NCBI GenBank assembly: GCA_033064195.1
Contig: JARBJD010000565.1
Span: forward strand, 1-32,949
Direction of reading: 5' to 3'
DNA from: Blattamonas nauphoetae
Lineage: Eukaryota; Preaxostyla; Oxymonadida
DNA length: 32,949 nt
The notes under the pieces: generated by a model
The model's input: only the letters and a program-made list of their open reading frames with translations
What the model was told of the DNA's origin: nothing
The model's database searches: none
In this document: piece after piece, positions 9,770 through 21,600 of the stretch
Position numbering within the stretch: position 1 is the first letter of the stretch
Layout of the letters: the number at the start of each line of letters is the position of its first letter
Translations under genes and position numbers: made by a program

Positions 9770-10461
9770 GACTTACTTGAAAGTTGCACATATATACTGA
9801 TCCAGTGGAGCACAAACTTGAGAGGTGTGCGGCGGATTTAGAATTCGACTAATGTTGTGATACTTTAGTATCCAAATTGCCTGTTCGGATGTGTGTGACG
9901 AACAACGTAGCATTTTCGTCACAATTCAGGATCGATGTTTAAGTCTGCTATTGATTCTCCAAGCAAAGAAATCCAAAATTTCATGGTTTGTTCGGTTGAT
10001 GCTTCGGTCCTTGCATTTTCAGTGAATTTTGGCAGTATCTCGTCTGATCAGGACGAGCAGTTTGATCATATCCATTTTAGATGGTTTCCATCACTAAATC
10101 AGTCCTAAATAAGAGAAAATCAATAAAGAGAGATGTTAATCGAGAGAGAAACAAACGGGATGGACAGTTAAATTCAGGCCTTGGAGATTGATCTCACAGA
10201 TCTCAGATGGTCTTGATCTCACACCCTATCCAGTGTATGATTCATTTCACAATTCGAATTACTGAATCTAAATAGGAAATAATGTGGTGAAATGAAAATT
10301 CATCGCAATTACAGTCGTCCTCCTCATCAAAAACTGAAATGTCGTCATCGTCGCTAAAGTCATCATTTTCAAGTCCTAATCCGGTTTGAACCCCCCAAAT
10401 TCAGGATCTCGGGGGCATTGTGTGAGGACCCGAAATAGTGGGAGAATCGACGTACATGACG
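9770..10461. other. Non-coding flank with diverged hAT-like upstream block
   Basis: I see no gene. The block 10042-10147 is a diverged direct repeat of 12946-13055. Three copies of GATCTCA(C/G)A lie at 10190-10198, 10199-10207 and 10215-10223; two more copies lie at 12883-12891 and 12918-12926. The sequence switches abruptly at 10462 to the inverted hAT copy. Confidence 0.5.
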
Positions 10462-11145
10462 GAAATCCGCGAAGGTGACAAAAAGTGAAGATGATGCGAG
10501 ATTACTGCTCGAACACAAACGCAATCAGGTTCGAGCCATCAACTATATCGCTCATCATCATCTTTCATCTAGTCAATTTAAGAGCCTTACTGATCAATTG
10601 AACTCGATCACAAATCGGTATTTCATCTCAAAAAGCAAAACCTCGGACAATCGACTTTTCTGGAAAACAGCTGTTATTCTTGATAGTCATTATCAGAAAG
10701 TCCCCAAAAAGGGTAGAGACGACAAAACTCCGATTGCATTGTCCCTCGACACGTCAACAGACCAGTTCTCTGTGACTGTCCTTTGTGTGAATGTTCGGTT
10801 TTTGATCGGCACAAACATTGTTTCTCTGCTCGCCGGCTTAAGTGACTTGAAAGACGGGGCGACAGGGGTCCAATTGTACACTGCATTTCTAAAAGTGATT
10901 CAAGAAGCCGGAATCAACCTATCATAAATTGTCAGCGTGGCCACCGATGGCGACCAGTCGATGGTCGGCCTTCAGAAAGGTTTTATCGCATGCATTTGTG
11001 CAAAGGTGCCATCACTCCTACGTTTTCATTGTGTTGCTCATAAATTCCAACTCGTCCTCAAGGACGCATTTGACAACGAAGCTCATCCAATCTCGCACGA
11101 ACTAATCAAAAATACAATCTTACTCATCCATTCAATTACAAAGTC
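10462..11145 (+). repeat. Left arm of fold-back: inverted copy of hAT transposase 5' part
   Basis: The 684 bases here are the reverse complement of 11660-12343, with a single difference that I could see (near 11103, synonymous). The arm therefore carries part of the transposase in plus orientation. It encodes LSLDTSTDQ and then, after an in-frame TAA at 10925-10927 that is also in the other arm, VATDGDQSMVG. It contains neither the N-terminal zinc-finger part nor the C-terminal part, so it cannot be an independent gene. Near identity implies a recent duplication or, alternatively, an assembly artefact. Confidence 0.9.
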
Positions 11146-12814
11146 AAGATCTGCAGAATCATCAGGAATCGAGAATCGACTTTTTAGCCAGTTTCTGAGT
11201 TCCACGATCATCGCCTGACAGTCTTCGATGGTTGAATTGAGTACTTGATTGTATTCCACAACGCCGAGTGTCTTCATATCATCCACGAGTCTGGTAGAGA
11301 TTTCACTGGTTGTTGTTGCAGCTAATCTGCTCTCCAGTTCATTGATGGCATTCTGAGCGAGGCTAAAGGTTAGACTGTGAGATTGAAGGATGGTTGATGT
11401 GATATTTGTTTGGGCGAGGATCAGATTTAGAGCTGAAAGATGGAGGAGACTATGTGGCAGTTGGAAGAAGTCCCTGAGAGACACCAGTTTTGCATCTGTC
11501 TCATCCTTGTGAACATGCAGGATGATTGGTAAATATTGAAGTGTTTCTGAGATCGATTTGCCAACAGTTGACCAGCGGACATTTATTGGTCTTGAAAGTC
11601 GTCGAACGGGAATCTCACGTTGTATCAATTCTCTCTCAAATGATTTCCGCTTTTGATGAGACTTTGTAATTGAATGGATGAGTAAGATTGTATTTTTGAT
11701 GAGTTCGTGCGAGATTGGATGAGCTTCGTTGTCAAATGCGTCCTTGAGGACGAGTTGGAATTTATGAGCAACACAATGAAAACGTAGGAGTGATGGCACC
11801 TTTGCACAAATGCATGCGATAAAACCTTTCTGAAGGCCGACCATCGACTGGTCGCCATCGGTGGCCACGCTGACAATTTATGATAGGTTGATTCCGGCTT
11901 CTTGAATCACTTTTAGAAATGCAGTGTACAATTGGACCCCTGTCGCCCCGTCTTTCAAGTCACTTAAGCCGGCGAGCAGAGAAACAATGTTTGTGCCGAT
12001 CAAAAACCGAACATTCACACAAAGGACAGTCACAGAGAACTGGTCTGTTGACGTGTCGAGGGACAATGCAATCGGAGTTTTGTCGTCTCTACCCTTTTTG
12101 GGGACTTTCTGATAATGACTATCAAGAATAACAGCTGTTTTCCAGAAAAGTCGATTGTCCGAGGTTTTGCTTTTTGAGATGAAATACCGATTTGTGATCG
12201 AGTTCAATTGATCAGTAAGGCTCTTAAATTGACTAGATGAAAGATGATGATGAGCGATATAGTTGATGGCTCGAACCTGATTGCGTTTGTGTTCGAGCAG
12301 TAATCTCGCATCATCTTCACTTTTTGTCACCTTCGCGGATTTCATTGCATGAATGTTGAACAGTGCGATTGCTTGCGTATGTATTTCGGTCTTGACATGG
12401 TTGAGAAGACTATTCCCGTGTCGGATGTGAACCTTCGGTTACATATTTATCACTCTTCTTCGTCAACTGCGAATGGAACTGGCTGCAAAAGCGGCAAAAA
12501 ATGCCTTTCTGAGTTTGGATGAAGCATGATTTAGCATCTGGCCCGACACATTCAGGACGACTTATCCAAGTGGGATACAGGTGGGCAACTTTTTCAGATG
12601 GGGAAAGGATTGGAGGCGTGGTATCCGTGGTTCCATTTTCTGGAGTTTCATCGTCTCCATCTGGGGCAATTTGTGTTGTGAGCGGATTTTGATCTGATTC
12701 ATTCTCAACGAATGGTGCTTCGAGTTCTTGATGATTCTTCGCTTCTTCTCGCTTTTTCTCGAGATACATGTAGAATTGAGTGAGAGTGAGTTGTTTGGAG
12801 GACATAATGGACAT
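11146..12814 (-). pseudogene. hAT-superfamily transposase (ZNF862/DUF4371-like), broken
   Basis: This is a minus-strand transposase remnant from the ATG at 12814. The N-terminal piece (12410-12814) has an acidic linker and a TTF/BED-like zinc finger (YPTWI, CVGPDAKSCF, FCRFC). A frameshift near 12.42 kb leads to the catalytic part: LSLDTSTDQ (first aspartate region), then an in-frame TAA at 11878-11880, then VATDGDQSMVG (second aspartate), HCVAHKFQLVLKD and RPINVRWSTVG. It normally cuts and pastes DNA in the nucleus. The frame crosses the fold-back junction at 11145/11146, so the last 21 residues of the open frame are antisense of the left arm. The 3' part with the catalytic glutamate and the hATC dimerisation region is absent. 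It is non-autonomous now. Confidence 0.85.
11660..12343 (-). repeat. Right arm of fold-back within the hAT transposase
   Basis: This is the partner of 10462-11145, 684 bases long with a 514-base spacer between the arms. It lies inside the transposase reading frames and is continuous with them on both sides, so this is the original copy and the left arm is the added one. Confidence 0.9.
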
Positions 12815-14037
12815 TGGAAATGATGATGGAATGTGAAGATGAAACTGCCACAGCGATCTCGAGGTGCCTAATTAGGACCCCTGATCTCAGACCCTCAATC
12901 CAAATCTGAGACTGACAGATCTCACACCGAGCTATGTTGTTCGTTGTCTGGTCACAACAGCCAGTTTGATCCATCTTGAATCACATTCGATCTATCGAAA
13001 ACAAAGTGCACTAATAGAGAAAAAGCAATTCAGAGAAATGTTCAATAAGAGTGGAGCGTACCATTTCCGCTCTTAATCGTTCAATTGACCGATCAGGACA
13101 GGTGAAGTGATCCATCTCATTTCGTCGTACTATTTATCATCGTTTATATTCTCAAGAGGAGGGGGGGCTGTGAAGACTATTAGTGACTTCTCAAAAGAAA
13201 CATAGAAAAAAGGATCTTTGTGAAGTGTCAAAGCAAATAATGGCCCCGATCGGACCTGAAAGTGGAAAACTTTCCGCGCCTCAAACACACTTAATTTCAT
13301 CATAAACCAGTTTAATATATTGAACAAAGTCGTTTTCATAAAATTTTAGAATGTGGCTGAAAGTCACATAAGGCCATTCAACTCGCTCGCTCCATGTCTC
13401 TGTCAATGCAGTATCAAAGGACACCGATGCGTTGAATACCGACAATCAACTGTGAGTTGCGAAATGAAAAGGCCAGCTACAGTTGGAAACCGTCAAGACA
13501 CTGAATTTTGTTCAAATCGGATTTAAAACCCTGTCATACAGTTCAGTCGTTCATCGAAAGAGAGAAATCAAAATCACAAAATCACACCGTTTCTTCCAAC
13601 CCTTCCTCAATGGGAGTCGATTCGGTCTCCATGAATCGCACAGAGTTCATTGCATTCTTCGTCATGATTTTCAAAATCGCTGCGCCTTCGGAAATGGCAC
13701 TCTTTCAAAATGTTTGATTCATATGCTTTTTCTGTTTGGCGATGTGAAGAACGTGCGAGAGAGAGGACGAGAGCAATTGAAGAAGTCACAAAGAGAAAAG
13801 ACACACCACGCTGAGATTCAAGGTTGAGTGATCATCAAAGCAAACTCGGGATTTGGTGATGTGCTAGGTTTAGTTGAAACTGTAAACTTGTCGTGGCGGA
13901 AGAGATCAATGAAGATAAACAATGCCTTGTTCCTTTGTCCAATTTCTCACTGGGGGAAAGATAGACCCTCTCCACCACACACGGATCCTTCTCAGTGATT
14001 GTGTTGGTTGAAACAAGAAAAAAGATAAAACTTCCAA
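12815..14037. other. Non-coding stretch upstream of the hAT remnant
   Basis: It holds the hAT upstream region with two GATCTCA(C/G)A copies (12883-12891, 12918-12926) and the diverged repeat block 12946-13055. A G-run lies near 13.16 kb. Open frames at 13.48-13.83 kb overlap on both strands and show no domain, so I do not call a gene. Confidence 0.5.
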
Positions 14038-14039
14038 TA

Positions 14040-14093
14040 CAGTCCGTCAGACTGTTTCGTAATTTGTAACTCGTCACATCAAACGTGTCACTG
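14040..14093 (+). repeat. MITE left terminal inverted repeat
   Basis: A 54-bp arm beginning CAGTCCGTCAGACTG, directly preceded by a TA dinucleotide. Confidence 0.9.
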
Positions 14094-14601
14094 TAGAATT
14101 CTTTGTTTTCTAGAAAATGAAAAAAATTTCAAACCTCCGTCTGAGTAGTGTGTCGGTATTCGATGTTCTTTCAAAAAAATCATTCAGAATTTCATTGAAC
14201 ATTTCATACATCGTTGTTTTGCTCATTCATCACCTGTCTTTGTCATCGTGCTCTGAGAGAATGAGGAGAGTACTCAATTGGAAAAAATGAGACAGTGTTG
14301 GACGATACCGTCACAACGTATTGTTGACCTATTATGCTGTGCGCATTCAATGGTCTCTTGCAATCAGCTTGCGAAAAACGACGAATCAGTCGAGGAGGAG
14401 AAAAATGGTCTACTTTCGTGGAATCTGAAACTGGAGTGCTAGATACGATAAAAGAGGACAAGATGAGAGATATATCATGAAATCAAACCTAAATTGTTTA
14501 TAGAGAGTCTGAAACAGCACATCGTTTGACGATCCAATAAACACCCTCATCTGACTTCCTGAGACTCGATTCAAAGCAGATCACCCGAATTGTGAGTTCT
14601 C

Positions 14602-14655
14602 CAGTGACACGTTTGATGTGACGAGTTACAAATTACGAAACAGTCTGACGGACTG
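14602..14655 (-). repeat. MITE right terminal inverted repeat
   Basis: A 54-bp arm, exact reverse complement of 14040-14093, directly followed by TA. Confidence 0.9.
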
Positions 14656-14657
14656 TA

Positions 14658-15648
14658 ATCAAACAGGTCAATATCGGTCAGAAATACCTTCAAACTTTCT
14701 TTACCGACTTTAACCTCATCAAACACATTTCGAGAACGCTCGTTTCAATTCTTTTTGACAATTATGCGATTTACGTCACAATAGACTTTCTTCGTCCAAA
14801 AATCGTGGGAAGTGAGAACTCGATCCCACAAGAAAGTACTGAAAACATCATTCTCTCATACTGTGACTGCTTCCTCGAGTGTTACTCTCGTAAAGTTAAA
14901 ACCATTTAAAGTTAGAGGGATCGAGCAGGATGAAGTGAATCACGTGTCATGTCGCGAGGAGCATCTCCATCATTTTTTTTGTTTTACAGTTTTCACGTCA
15001 TTCAGAATTTTTTGGTGTCCAATTTTTTGTCACAAGGTGTCTACCTCTCTAACTTATCATTAATGGAAAATTAAAGCACATTGTCTGTCTGTTCAGAAAA
15101 ATACAACCGTTTTACAGCCGGATAATATCGTCGTGTCGGGCAGTATACTCACAAATAGACGCGAAAACGAGGATTCTGAAATGGAGGGGACTGTAGTGAG
15201 TGGGAGATGTGAATGAAGTGGATGAGTTGAGTAAAAGCGATTTTGCTCAACCCAAAAATCCGAACCATCCAAAACCAGAAGTCAGGATGAAGAACACGGG
15301 AACACGAAAGAGAGAAACAATCTTGACAGATCAGACAAAGAATGGCCATCGCTCGCCGAATCCAGAAAACGACATCCAGTGGCATTCGGACAAGTGAATG
15401 GCATTGAAACGAGTGTGTCTCAGTCGAAACGTGAGACACAGGTGTGTGAGTGTGTGTGGATGGTGTGAACATAGTTGATTGTGACGTGGTTGGAGTGAAA
15501 AGGAGTGTTGTGTGAGGGTGACAAAAAATGTGCCGATTTTGTGTGTGTACATTTGAATGAAGATGAAAAAATAATCGGTTGTGAAAGGGAAGTTGTCCAA
15601 AGAAGAATATCGTGTTGTGCATCGTTGTGAACTCAGTGCATTGGAGTG
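14658..15648. other. 3' flank of the giant surface protein gene
   Basis: I see no supported gene. A 167-codon minus-strand frame (15149-15652) overlaps the end of the giant gene by four bases; it is histidine/threonine/phenylalanine-rich low-complexity sequence and I treat it as 3' flank. The segment 15486-15517 matches 30313-30344 at 30 of 32 bases. Confidence 0.5.
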
Positions 15649-18600
15649 TCATCCAACATGCGACATCGCGTGCCCCTCTTTCTCATTCGACGTCTGAGGA
15701 ACACCGTCCAGTTCGTCAAGTTGCGACAGAACCGTTTTCAGTGTTGGCCGAAGTGACGGATCAAGCGAGAGGCACGGAACGATGATCGCCTGCATCTCGT
15801 CACTCACTTTCTCCATTCGAGGCTTCTCGTCTGACGCCAGTCGACGCTGAGCTGCCGCGCCATCCACTTCCCCGAAGGGCACAACACCAGTCTCAATTTC
15901 CCACAAGACAAGGCCAAGACTAAAAACTGCCCCGTGGTCTGCATTCTCTTTCGTCTGTTGCCAACCATCCTGTCCCACTTCTGGCGCCATCCATCGCTGA
16001 CCATCTTCTGTTGCTTTCTTCCCGACTTCCCCAACTCCACTCTCACCCACAACACTCTGCCTCTCTCGTGTCTTCAGACTCACTCGATCGTTCTTGTCGA
16101 ACAGAACCCAGTGCGGAGACAGGTGAGTCAGAACATCTGCAATCACTCGCATCTCCACAAGACCAGCAAGCCCTTTCGCAACTGCCTGACCCACTTTCCG
16201 TTTCTCCACAAATCGTGTCGAGTGAGCTTTGTGCAGAGCGTTGAACAGCGTGTCTGTCTCCACTGCCACTGAACGCTCCAAGCTCTCGTTGCACACAATC
16301 ACTTCCACATATGACTGTGCTGGTGCAATCCCTTCTCCACTCGAATATCGCGTCCCCTCAAGCAGCGTGTCATGCTCGACCTTTCCCGACGGGACGGAAG
16401 AGAATGCGCTGTTCGGCGGGTTTGTGATGTGATCGTTCTCTTCCATCTTCTCATCTTCTTCAACTTGTGCTGGCGACATTTCTTCGCTCTTCAGAAGGGC
16501 TCTGCCAGGCGAGTTGCGCTTTCGATGCATACAGACACACACAACGATCACCAGTGCAACAAGAAGCGCACACGACAGACAGATGATCACAGGAATCCAC
16601 CATTTCGATCCAATTCCTCCCTCCGATTTGTTTCCTGAACCCAGCTCTGACACAACCATCCAATTCTCTGTTCGCACACCATTTCCAAACACAAGACGAC
16701 CTCGCCACTCCATCTTCTTGTTCAGTTGTGGAACATCTGCCGCTGAGAAAGGAATGATGATTTCGGTTTCGTTCCAATGTGTCGTTGTTGATGTTGAGAG
16801 ATCAACAAGCTCGTTTTTGCCTTCCACACTCTTCGACGAGTCCCACTCAAACACTTCCAACGACAGACCACACGGCATCAGAGTCTTCCCAACCACTCTC
16901 AATGTCTGTTTTCCATTCTTGTCTGTCTCAACTTTTGATTCTGTCGAGTTCAGCGTTGGGACGAAGAGAGGCGAAGCGATGAGAGAATCCCTTCCGACAA
17001 TTGTGCATTCGTCGGCGTCAATCCACATCGAATCGGTCTCGTCTGTTGTCTTCTGGTCGATCGAGATTGTTCCTTCTCCCTCGCAGTGGATGTTCTGTCG
17101 AGCTGAGGGGAAGTCGTCAATTGATGGTCCGTTTTGAGAGAAGTCGCTTTTTGTGATGTTCAACTTTCCTCCGCTCATCCAGATCGCACCAACGACAATC
17201 TCTGTCATCGACACTCCATTCAGCTCAGTCTCAGACTCGATCAGCTCAATCAATCCACTCGACCATCCACAAATCAGTCCATCCTCGTTGTTCGACTCGT
17301 TGAGTCGTGTTCCTTCAGTCGAGCAGCTTCGAATCTCAACTGTCCCTTTCGAGGCTGACACAAGTTTGAATGGAGAGACTGACAAGTCGGTTGAAATCGT
17401 GAGAAACGACATTCTGCAAAATCCTCCCTCCTCCACCGAGATCAGCGCTGAGCTCGGATTGGAGGCGAGTGGCCCAGTTCGAAGCATAGCTGGTGCAATG
17501 TGGTATGAAAGCAGGTTGAATGGGATGCGATTTGTGACAATGAGAGGAGAAGAAAGGTCAGCGGAGTCCACAATTCGCATCGTGGTGTCCAAAATCCCGA
17601 GAGAAGTCGCTGTGTTCCACGCGGGTTTGATTGGAGTGCACGTTTCTGGATCAGCTCCACTCATCTCCATTCCTGTTGCCTTGTCCTTCCCACAAACACA
17701 CAACGACAATTGCGATGGCTTTGGTGGTGTTGAGAATGTCTTTTCTGTCATTTGGATGGCCTGTTGGTGCGAATTTTCGAGTGTTGTGATTTCGTATTCT
17801 GAACCAAATCCGAGAGAACCACTCACGCCAAGTTCGATCACAGCGCTTCGACCAAACGATGACGAACTGAAAGACACGACGAAAGTGAATGAATCATTCA
17901 GTGTCATCAATCCATCAGTGTCGCTCGGCAGGTTCGTTCCAGACACTTCAATCGTGATTGATGTGTTCAGTGAATTTGCGGGAACAGCCTCAATTTTGGT
18001 GATCAGTGCATCATCTCGCTCGATAAAATGTTGAGTTTTGAATACAACAGAATCGACCACTCCTTTCACAGATCCATACGAAATGCCAACAATCGTGTAC
18101 GAAAACGAAAACTTGAGTTGGCTTCCTTCGGCAGGATATAGTTGGAGAAGAGTGGAACTCGCGTTCGTTGAAGTGGACGCAGTCACCACAAATGAGGTTT
18201 CGTGGAGTGGGTGAGGTGGAGAGGAGGAAGAGTCAGTCGGTTGGCCAGACACGGACACGGAGTACAACTCTCCCAACACAAATCCAGACCCTTCCACTGT
18301 CACAACTGTCCTGTCTGGATTGGTGTGCGTGCACGACGCTTTGGTGATTCGCACTGGCTCGCCAGGAACAGAAAAACGCACAGAGTCATCCAGAATGCTT
18401 GGAAGAGATCCAGAAATGGTGAGCGAGGTGATCTCGTATGTCTTTCCATATTCAAGACACGGGTTGGATACTCCGTAAAGTGCAATCTCAATCGTTGTGC
18501 TTTCATCGCTGCTGATTCGCGTCGGAGGAAGTCCAAATTCCGACCCAGTCGTGATTCCACCTGACCCCACTTCTTTCACTTTCACTGACAGTGTCTCTCC

Positions 18601-21600
18601 GACTGGCAGATTCTCTCCACAAATCTCAACTTCCACAAGTGTCTTCATCGAACCACCAACCAAGCACGATGCCGACTGAACTCGAGCTGGTGCGTCTGGT
18701 ATCTCCAACAATCGGGCGATTGGGTCAGTTGGGAGTGCAACTGTCAGTGAACTGCTCGACAGGCTCATCACTTCGTATTTCGCTCCATATTCCAGTGAAG
18801 ATGACGAAAAGATGTCGATTTCCACTTCTCCCGCTGAGCTTGTCATCTCAATCTTCATTTCCGTTTCTTTCCCGCTCACTTTGTTCTTCAATGCAAGGCG
18901 ATATTCTCCATTTGGAATGCCTGACCCAACAATCGAAATCTCTGCTGTTTTCGGGTCTCCCACTTTCAGATTGCACGATAGCGACTTCAGTGTCGGTGTG
19001 GAACGAGTGGTGAACGATGGCGTGCCTTCGATGATCCCAGTCAATGATCCATTTGTTATCGCGGTGATTGCATATGTGTGACCGAACAGAAGAGAAGAAT
19101 CTGAAGTTGTCGAGAGAGGAAGAGTGGCAGATTGGGCTTCTGTTGGCGATGAAGCCACAACAGTGATCGTTCTGACGTGAATATCCAAAGGATCTGGATC
19201 TGTGGACGGTGTTCCACTCAGAGTGAGTGTGTATGTCTCTTTCGGAATCAATCCGCTTCCTGAAATCCACACAATCGTTGTAGCTGGTTGATCTGTCGAA
19301 CATCCTGCATTCTTTACTTGTACTTGCCCCAACGGCATTGACAAGAGGATTGGAGAGAAGAGAGTCGGACAATCTTTCTCTTCTGTTTTCGCCGATACAC
19401 CAATCACTTCGTATTCCTCCCCAAAAACAAGCGACTTCTTCCATCCTTCTCCATTTCCGCTCGATCGAGACAGAATCACTGGCTGGTCTGCAAAACTTCC
19501 GCTGTTGTCTGTTGTCACATCCATCACAACTTCCCCACTGCCATCCTTAGTTTTAATCGTGATTTCGTATTCTTGGTTGGCTTTCAGAAGTCGAGATGAG
19601 AACGACAGAGTTACTCCAGTTTGAGCGTCGTTCAGATCACTCACTTCAATGTCGATGAGGCGAGCAGCCAATGGAATTTTGAATGAAAGTGGGGACGAGA
19701 TCGTGACGACAATCGATTCGTCCTGATTCTTTCCACTTTTGATCTCAAATTCTTCATTCTCCATCCATCCCGAACTCTCACCAATCATTCCCAAGTCAAC
19801 CGTCGCTTTGTTTTCTGTGAAGGTCGCTTCGATTGTACTTCCATTCTGAAGTGTCAGTTTGAACAGTCCATCCTCCAAATCAGACCCTTCCAAATTCAAG
19901 ATTGCATGTGTGTGGCTTTCGTCCAGATCACTTTTGGCAGAAGACAATGTGGGATGTGTGATGACGCTCATCCGAACACCGGAAAACGAGACAGTGTGTT
20001 TGGAGAGAGAAGCAGAGACGATTTTGTAGTCAGAGAGAGGACGTTGGAGCAGACCAGTGTCTCCGATTGTCGCATCGCATTGTCCAATGGTCGATGATTC
20101 AATTGAGAAGACCAACACTCGACCAATGTTCGGTGCCTTTCCAGCTTCTGTCCGAGTTGTCCCTTCTGAGTTCGAAACCAACACGAGAAGAGTTCCTGTC
20201 ACTGTCTTGTCCAGAGTGACAACAATCTCTGCTGTCGTCGAGTCAGTTGGCTGGGCGACGAGTGATTGGATTGCTGCGGTCTGAGTTGGATTCGGCAGAA
20301 CATCACCAACTGCAATGGTTGTGGGGGCGATTCGATTGTTGCTTGGGGTTGACGTGGAATCGCAGTTGGACACTGTCGCAGTGGAGACAGCTGGTTCTGT
20401 ATATGCGAAGGATAAATCGTGTCCATTCCTACTCCCAGACTGACAATCTCGGAATCGGAGAGTCTTGAGTTGGATCGAGGAACAACTGGAGAAGAATATC
20501 CCTCCACCCATCCCAGACGCCGTCGAAGTTGCCACACAATTTTTGAAGAGGCAGTTTGACAGCCCAGAATTTGATGTTTGGGCATCCCAATTGTTGATAT
20601 TTAAGCCTCCTCCAAATCTGGTTGTTTGAGAATCAACAATCACGCAGTCAGAAATGGCGATTGTTTGGAGATTGGAGAGAGCCAACGAACCACCAGAATT
20701 GCCATCTGACCAGCACTTGACGAATGATGACGAAGCGACAGTGGCCGACAACTGCCTGAATGGCTGGTCGACGAAAACAGATCCACCATTACCGCTCGAC
20801 GAGCACGAGTCAAACGAACACGACACAATCTTCAGATCGGATTGGACGTGGATCATTCTGATCGCTCCACCATTATTTGATGTCGTGCATGCCTTGAAAG
20901 TGCAGAGGGAGAAGTGGTGGAGAGTGTCGGGGGTGGTGATGACAGTTTGAATGGATTGGTGCTGATTTTGATATTCTGTTGTTGTTGTGCAGTGTGTGAA
21001 GGAGGTGTTCGAGCAAAGAACAGATCCTCCCAAATTCAGGTCGCGAATCCCAGTTCCATAAAGATGGTTCGTGCAGCAAGAAACACAATTCCCAATCATT
21101 TTTTGTGAAACTGACTTAGAATTCCCAAAACCGCTTCTTCCTTCATTCATATCGACATTTCCGCAGTCGCTTGTAGTGTTCAAAAGCAACGTCGATGACA
21201 GTGTTGTCGTGATCGAACAGCGATCCGTCTTTGTTGGTGGCAATTTTGAAAAATCAAAGAGCGGGCCAGTTCCACCAACCAGACAAGCATCACGAACTTC
21301 AATCTCAGATCCCGTCACAAACACTTCCGTTGGGAGTTGCCATGATTCCCGATTGTGTGTTGTCCAACTATCAGAGATGTCGAGGCTCGTGAGAGGCAGA
21401 AGCGATGGGAAACACGATGAAGTGTGCAAGCTGTCAATGATCGTGATTGAACTGCTTTTTCCGTCATATCCTCCAGCAATCACCAAAGGCGTCCATTCCG
21501 AGTTCGAGATCACGTGACTCCCCACAATCCGCACACAAGATCCCGATATCGTGGCGATCGACGAATAAGCTGATGCACATTCAAACGTCAGTTCCGACAT

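Larger units (their letters stand above)
14040..14655. mobile_element. Tc1/mariner-like MITE with 54-bp terminal inverted repeats
   Basis: The bases 14040-14093 and 14602-14655 are perfect reverse complements of each other. Each end starts CAGTCCGTCAGACTG and both are flanked by TA (14038-14039 and 14656-14657), the target duplication of the Tc1/mariner superfamily. The 616-bp body has no frame with transposase motifs, so it is a non-autonomous element that would need a transposase from elsewhere. The perfect ends suggest recent movement. Confidence 0.88.

Noticed and set aside
10475-11218. Plus-strand frames in the left arm (10475-10927 and 10937-11218) as a separate transposase gene.
   Set aside because: They are an inverted copy of an internal part of the minus-strand transposase, cut at both ends, and run into unrelated spacer sequence.
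15149-15652. 167-codon minus-strand frame overlapping the end of the giant gene.
   Set aside because: Histidine/threonine-rich simple sequence with no domain; more likely 3' flank.
16514-19444. Several frames of 100-300 codons overlapping the giant surface gene, for example 17153-18034 plus.
   Set aside because: They are shadows of a strongly biased coding sequence, in which the antisense frame lacks stops; their peptides carry no independent pattern.
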